This document shows, one piece after another, positions 13,877-17,566 of a stretch of 17,566 nt of DNA. Source of the DNA: Desulfuromonadales bacterium C00003107 (GTDB lineage Bacteria > Desulfobacterota > Desulfuromonadia > Desulfuromonadales > Syntrophotaleaceae); contig MAXT01000204.1 in assembly GCA_001751225.1 (NCBI GenBank), forward strand, positions 1 to 17,566. Direction: 5' to 3'. Every line of letters starts with the position of its first letter. The stretch's first letter is position 1. Below the pieces are notes generated by a model. The model ran no database searches and was not told the origin of the DNA. It saw only the letters and a list, made by a program, of their open reading frames with translations. The translations under genes were made by a program, and so were the position numbers.

Positions 13877-15130
13877 ATGGGCTACGAATGGTTCGTCAGT
13901 CTGCGCTATCTGCGTGCCAAGCGTAAGCAGACCTTCATATCGGTCATTTCCTTTATCTCCATCGCCGGGGTAACCTTGGGTGTTGCTGCGCTGATTGTCG
14001 TGTTGGCGGTCATGACCGGCTTTCATGATGGCGTTCGGAAGCAGATTCTGGGAAATGTTCCCCATGTGCTGGTTCAAAGACAGGGGGGGAATATTCCCGC
14101 CTATCAAGAGCTGGTGGCTGAACTTCGCCAAGCGTCACCCGACATTCTGGCTGTGACGCCTTATGTCGCCAAGGAAGCAATGCTGCTCGCCAAACGTAAT
14201 GTGGCGGCTGTAAATGTGAAGGGTCTTCCGCGGGGACACAAGGTTTTTCAACAGACTTTTCTGACTGCCGCTGGCAACGAAGTGGAGCAAGCCCTGTTTG
14301 CCGAGGGGGAAGGGTCCCCTGGTTTGGTGATCGGTCTCGACACCGCGGCAACCCTCGGTGTGACCGTCGGCGACACGGTCAATGTCATTCCTCCCATGTT
14401 TACCATTACTCCCTTTGGCCTGATCCCAAAGATGAAGCCTTTCCGGGTGGTCGGTATCGTCAGCCAACGGGGTGGATTTCTCGATACCTATTATGCCTAT
14501 ATCCCTCTGTCTGTTGCACAGAACTTTTTTGACGCCGCTAATCAGGCCAGCGGTATCGAAGTTGAGGTTGCTTCCTACGATAAGGCCACGCCTTTAGCGG
14601 GGCAGTTGCGCAGCCGGTTGACTTTTCCTCTGGTTATACGCTCCTGGGAGGATCTATTCGGTTCGTTTCTGTCCGCCCTTAAGCTGGAAAAGCTCGGTTT
14701 ATTTATTGTGCTGGCCATCATTGTACTGGTGGCTGCCTTTAATATTGCCACCACGCTGATCATGGTGGTCATGGAAAAGCACAAGGATATTGCCATCCTG
14801 CGCTCCATGGGCGCGACCTCTCGCAGTATCATGAAGATATTTGTGCTTGAAGGATTGATCATCGGCTTCATGGGAACCGGTCTCGGCACCTTCTTGGGTG
14901 TTTTACTGGCCAAGCAGGCCGATCCCATCATCAAGGGGCTCGAAGGTGTCTTGAAGATCAAGATTTTCGATCAAGCAGTGTACGGTATGGATCGTTTTCC
15001 TTCGGTGGTTATCCCCGAAGATGTGCTCAAAGTGGTTCTGGTGGCTATGAGCATCTGCCTGTTGGCAACGGTCTATCCAGCCTTTCGCGCCTCGCGCATG
15101 GATCCGGGGGAAGCTTTGCGTTATGAATGA
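13877..15130 (+). CDS. Lipoprotein-releasing ABC transporter permease (LolC/LolE family)
   Basis: A 417-residue inner-membrane protein of the LolCDE type, which extracts outer-membrane-destined lipoproteins from the inner membrane. The N-terminal helix is typical ([20 protein letters not shown], then [20 protein letters not shown]). A large periplasmic domain of about 220 residues follows, and three C-terminal helices begin near [35 protein letters not shown] is the cytoplasmic coupling loop that contacts LolD. Only one permease gene is present next to lolD, so the transporter may use a homodimer or a second permease encoded elsewhere; LolC and LolE cannot be told apart here. GGAG lies just before the ATG. 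The stop overlaps the lolD start (ATGAATGA). Confidence 0.93.
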   Translation: MGYEWFVSLRYLRAKRKQTFISVISFISIAGVTLGVAALIVVLAVMTGFHDGVRKQILGNVPHVLVQRQGGNIPAYQELVAELRQASPDILAVTPYVAKEAMLLAKRNVAAVNVKGLPRGHKVFQQTFLTAAGNEVEQALFAEGEGSPGLVIGLDTAATLGVTVGDTVNVIPPMFTITPFGLIPKMKPFRVVGIVSQRGGFLDTYYAYIPLSVAQNFFDAANQASGIEVEVASYDKATPLAGQLRSRLTFPLVIRSWEDLFGSFLSALKLEKLGLFIVLAIIVLVAAFNIATTLIMVVMEKHKDIAILRSMGATSRSIMKIFVLEGLIIGFMGTGLGTFLGVLLAKQADPIIKGLEGVLKIKIFDQAVYGMDRFPSVVIPEDVLKVVLVAMSICLLATVYPAFRASRMDPGEALRYE

Positions 15131-15812
15131 TTCCCACAAGGAAGCTTTGATCGAGGTTCAGGGGCTCAGCAAGCACTATGTGTGCGGGGAGCGGCGTGTC
15201 GAGGTGCTGCGGGACGTCAGTCTGCAGGTCTCTCGTGGTGACCAGGTGGCGCTGGTGGGTGCTTCCGGAGCGGGTAAAACTACCCTGATGCATATCCTTG
15301 GCGGATTGGATCGCCCGAGCAGCGGTACAGTGCGCTATCAGCAGCAGGACCTCCTTGCGCTGAAAGGCGAAGCTCTCGATATTTTTCGCAATCGAACCAT
15401 TGGTTTCGTATTTCAGTTTCATCAATTGTTGCCGGAATTTACCGCCCTGGAAAATGTCATGATGCCGGCCTTGATTGCCGGGCGAGGCTTTCGTCGAGCT
15501 CGAGGTCCCGCTGAGGCAATTTTGCAAGAAGTTGGACTAGGCCAGAGGTTGGAACACAAGCCGGGAGAACTGTCCGGTGGAGAACAACAGCGGGTCGCCA
15601 TCGCACGGGCTTTGGTTATGGAGCCGCAGTTGCTGCTGGCCGATGAGCCGACCGGCAACCTGGATAGTGCTACCTCCGACGAGATCTATCACCTTTTACA
15701 GCAGCTTCATCGGGATCGGGGCTTGACGATGATTATCGTGACTCACAGTCGGTCCCTGGCCGAGCGCATGGGCCGTAGACTACAGATGGTGGACGGGGAA
15801 ATAGTATCCTGA
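15123..15812 (+). CDS. lolD: Lipoprotein-releasing ABC transporter ATP-binding protein LolD
   Basis: A 229-residue ATPase that powers lipoprotein release by the LolC/E permease on the cytoplasmic face of the inner membrane. Walker A is GASGAGKT (residues 46-53), the Q-loop region reads [18 protein letters not shown], the ABC signature is [15 protein letters not shown], Walker B is [12 protein letters not shown] and the switch histidine is in IIVTHS. GNLDS and the [11 protein letters not shown] stretch are typical of the LolD/MacB subgroup. The ATG lies inside the end of the permease gene (8-base overlap), indicating translational coupling. It is followed by an AT-rich spacer with the bamA promoter. 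Confidence 0.95.
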   Translation: MNDSHKEALIEVQGLSKHYVCGERRVEVLRDVSLQVSRGDQVALVGASGAGKTTLMHILGGLDRPSSGTVRYQQQDLLALKGEALDIFRNRTIGFVFQFHQLLPEFTALENVMMPALIAGRGFRRARGPAEAILQEVGLGQRLEHKPGELSGGEQQRVAIARALVMEPQLLLADEPTGNLDSATSDEIYHLLQQLHRDRGLTMIIVTHSRSLAERMGRRLQMVDGEIVS

Positions 15813-15818
15813 TTTTGT

Positions 15819-15847
15819 TTTACAGGTTTTTTGCATTTACCTACAAT
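15819..15847 (+). promoter_or_regulatory. Sigma-70 type promoter for bamA
   Basis: TTTACA (15819-15824) and TACAAT (15842-15847) each match the consensus at five of six positions and are separated by 17 bases, in an AT-rich spacer after lolD. The predicted start is near 15854, with GGAG (15873-15876) 11 bases before the bamA ATG. Confidence 0.6.
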
Positions 15848-15887
15848 TACACTTTTTATATGTCATTTCGATGGAGTTGTTTTGTTT

Positions 15888-17566
15888 ATGTCTAGGCTGT
15901 TGTTATTTGCGCTTATATTGGCGATGCTGGTCCCGCAGGGCGCTTTTGCCCAATTGTATCAGGTCGGGCAGGTCATTATTGAGGGAAATCGGCGAGTCGA
16001 AAGCCGCTACATCGAATCGGTGTTAAATATCAGCGAGGGTCAAACCGTCTCCGCGGCTGACATCGATCTTGGGCTGCGCAACATCTACTCAACCGGACGT
16101 TTTGATGATGTGGTCGCCGAAACGGTTATGGCCGGAGAGTTGTTACACCTGGTCTATCGAGTAACTGAACGGCCCCTGTTGCGCGAAGTTGTTTTTAGCG
16201 GCAATCATGAGCTCGATGACGAGAAGCTTGGCACAATAATCAACGCCAATGCGGTCGATTTTTATCGGCCGCAGGTTGTGACTCCGGCCATAAGAAAAAT
16301 TAAGCAGGCCTATGTTATGGAGGGGTATTACGCGACCGAGGTCGTGCCTCAGGTCGATATCAACGATCGGAACGAGGTTGCCCTGACGCTGAAGATTGAA
16401 GAGGGTGAACGGGTGTTTGTCACCGATATCCGCTTCGAAGGCAACACGGTTTTCACCGAAAAAGAACTGAAGAAGTTGCTCTTTTCCAAGGAAAAAGGGT
16501 TTCTTACTTTCATCACCGAACGGGGTGCCTACAAAGAGGATATGTTGCTCGCAGATCGGGATGTCATTACCGACCAGTATTACAATCGGGGCTACATTCA
16601 AGTCAAAGTTAAAAAGCCGATAACCTCTCTGCTTGATGATAAAAAATCGATGGAAGTGTTATTCGAAATCGAGGAGGGAAAGCAGTTTCGAATCGGTGAA
16701 ATCGATGTGCAGGGTGATCTGTTAGGCAGCAAAGAGGTAATGCTGTCCGGTTTGACTCTACGTTCCGGGGAGGTCTTCAGCCGTAAAATGTTGCGGGAAA
16801 ACATGAAGCACCTCAACGACCTGTACGCCGATGAAGGTTATGCCTTCGTCAATGTCTCGCCGGTGACCGATACCGATCCTTTTCTGCAGCAGATTAATAT
16901 TGTACTGAATGTCGAGCGGGGGGTGCGGGTTAGTATCGGCCGCATCAGCGTAGCAGGCAACACTCGCACCCGGGACAAGGTGGTCCGCCGTGAAATGCGT
17001 CTCACTGAAGGGGATTTTTACAGCGCCAGCAAAATGAAAAATAGCCGCCGCCGAATTAACAATCTGGGTTTCTTTGAAGAGGTGAATCTCACCACAGGTC
17101 GCGGCGTTGACGACGCCCATATGGACGTAGAAGTTGATGTGCAGGAAAAAGCCACGGGATCTTTCAGCATCGGGGCCGGTTTCTCTTCTGCTGACGGACT
17201 GCTATTACAGGGAGCTGTGTCTCAGGATAACTTTCTTGGGCGTGCTCTGCGTTTCGATCTGTCCGCGGCACTAGGCGGCAGCAGTACTACCTATCGACTC
17301 GGTCTTCTCGATCCATATTTTCTCGACCGACACATCGCTTTTGGTGGTGATATCTATAACACCGAGCGTGAATGGACTGATTTCACCCGCAAGACCACTG
17401 GTGGTGACATCAAACTCGGTGTGCCGCTTACCGAAACAATGCGTACCTTCTTTATCTACCGCTATGAAAAGAAGGATATTTATGATGTCGACGAAGGTGC
17501 TCCACCATCGATAGAGCGCCAAGAAGGCAAGTCGACTCTGTCCTCTTTTACCGCTTCGCTGAGTCG
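15888..17566 (+). CDS. bamA: Outer-membrane protein assembly factor BamA (3' end outside window)
   Basis: The frame is open for 559 codons from ATG 15888 to the window edge, so the C-terminal part of the barrel is missing. The signal peptide is residues 1-21 (MSRLLLFALILAMLV, then PQGAFA, cleavage before Gln22). Five POTRA domains follow: POTRA1 begins VGQVIIEGNRRVESRYI, and later repeats begin at LREVVFSGNHELDD, VTDIRFEGNTVFTE, IGEIDVQGDLLGSK and IGRISVAGNTRTRD. The Omp85 barrel starts near GSFSIGAGFSSADG, with QDNFLGRALRFDLS and YRLGLLDPYFLDRHI. BamA folds and inserts outer-membrane beta-barrel proteins. Its place directly after the lipoprotein export genes fits an envelope-biogenesis cluster; an skp-like chaperone and lpx genes often follow in relatives, which would be outside this window. 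Confidence 0.97.
   Translation, partial: MSRLLLFALILAMLVPQGAFAQLYQVGQVIIEGNRRVESRYIESVLNISEGQTVSAADIDLGLRNIYSTGRFDDVVAETVMAGELLHLVYRVTERPLLREVVFSGNHELDDEKLGTIINANAVDFYRPQVVTPAIRKIKQAYVMEGYYATEVVPQVDINDRNEVALTLKIEEGERVFVTDIRFEGNTVFTEKELKKLLFSKEKGFLTFITERGAYKEDMLLADRDVITDQYYNRGYIQVKVKKPITSLLDDKKSMEVLFEIEEGKQFRIGEIDVQGDLLGSKEVMLSGLTLRSGEVFSRKMLRENMKHLNDLYADEGYAFVNVSPVTDTDPFLQQINIVLNVERGVRVSIGRISVAGNTRTRDKVVRREMRLTEGDFYSASKMKNSRRRINNLGFFEEVNLTTGRGVDDAHMDVEVDVQEKATGSFSIGAGFSSADGLLLQGAVSQDNFLGRALRFDLSAALGGSSTTYRLGLLDPYFLDRHIAFGGDIYNTEREWTDFTRKTTGGDIKLGVPLTETMRTFFIYRYEKKDIYDVDEGAPPSIERQEGKSTLSSFTASLS

Noticed and set aside
1..17566. CRISPR arrays, insertion sequences, prophage genes, tRNAs or sigma-54 promoters
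   Set aside because: No repeated spacers, transposase or integrase motifs, inverted terminal repeats or tRNA cloverleaf were seen. Several TGGCA-like strings lacked the -12 partner at correct spacing.

Overview
The window reads as chromosomal DNA from a Gram-negative delta-type proteobacterium, most likely of the Desulfuromonadales (Desulfuromonas/Pelobacter/Geobacter relatives). This is inferred from the protein sequences, from the gene order rapZ - mannose-type PTS - HPr - EI, and from the order prfB - lysS - lolC/E - lolD - bamA. No database search was possible. All supported genes lie on the + strand. I see no insertion sequence, prophage, CRISPR array, tRNA or rRNA.

Layout. (1) 1-4817: the 3' end of rapZ, then a tightly packed phosphotransferase operon with EIIA, EIIB, EIIC and EIID of the mannose/sorbose family, HPr and enzyme I. 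The phosphoryl relay residues are all present, and HPr also carries the Ser46 site used by HPr kinase. (2) 4818-10615: an activated-methyl-cycle block. It holds metK with its own promoter and terminator, a GT2 glycosyltransferase, a glycine-zipper lipoprotein with a strong terminator, an ArsR-type regulator fused to a SAM-methyltransferase-like domain (SahR type), and ahcY. MetK makes SAM, methyltransferases turn it into SAH, AhcY removes SAH, and the SahR-type protein is the likely SAH sensor for the block. (3) 10616-11051: a 436-base gap with no convincing gene. It contains a set of predicted hairpins ending in a very strong intrinsic terminator, so a candidate non-coding RNA, followed by a clear promoter for prfB. 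(4) 11052-13799: prfB, with the classic autoregulatory +1 frameshift, and lysS. (5) 13800-17566: lolC/E and lolD (lipoprotein export, overlapping by 8 bases), then bamA (outer-membrane assembly), which has its own promoter and runs off the window end.

Most of the window is ordinary housekeeping DNA. The parts most worth a second look are the structured RNA after ahcY, with its CCUCCU-bearing terminator loop; the perfect inverted repeat at the sahR promoter; and the unusual A following the prfB frameshift stop. None of these amounts to a proven new system.
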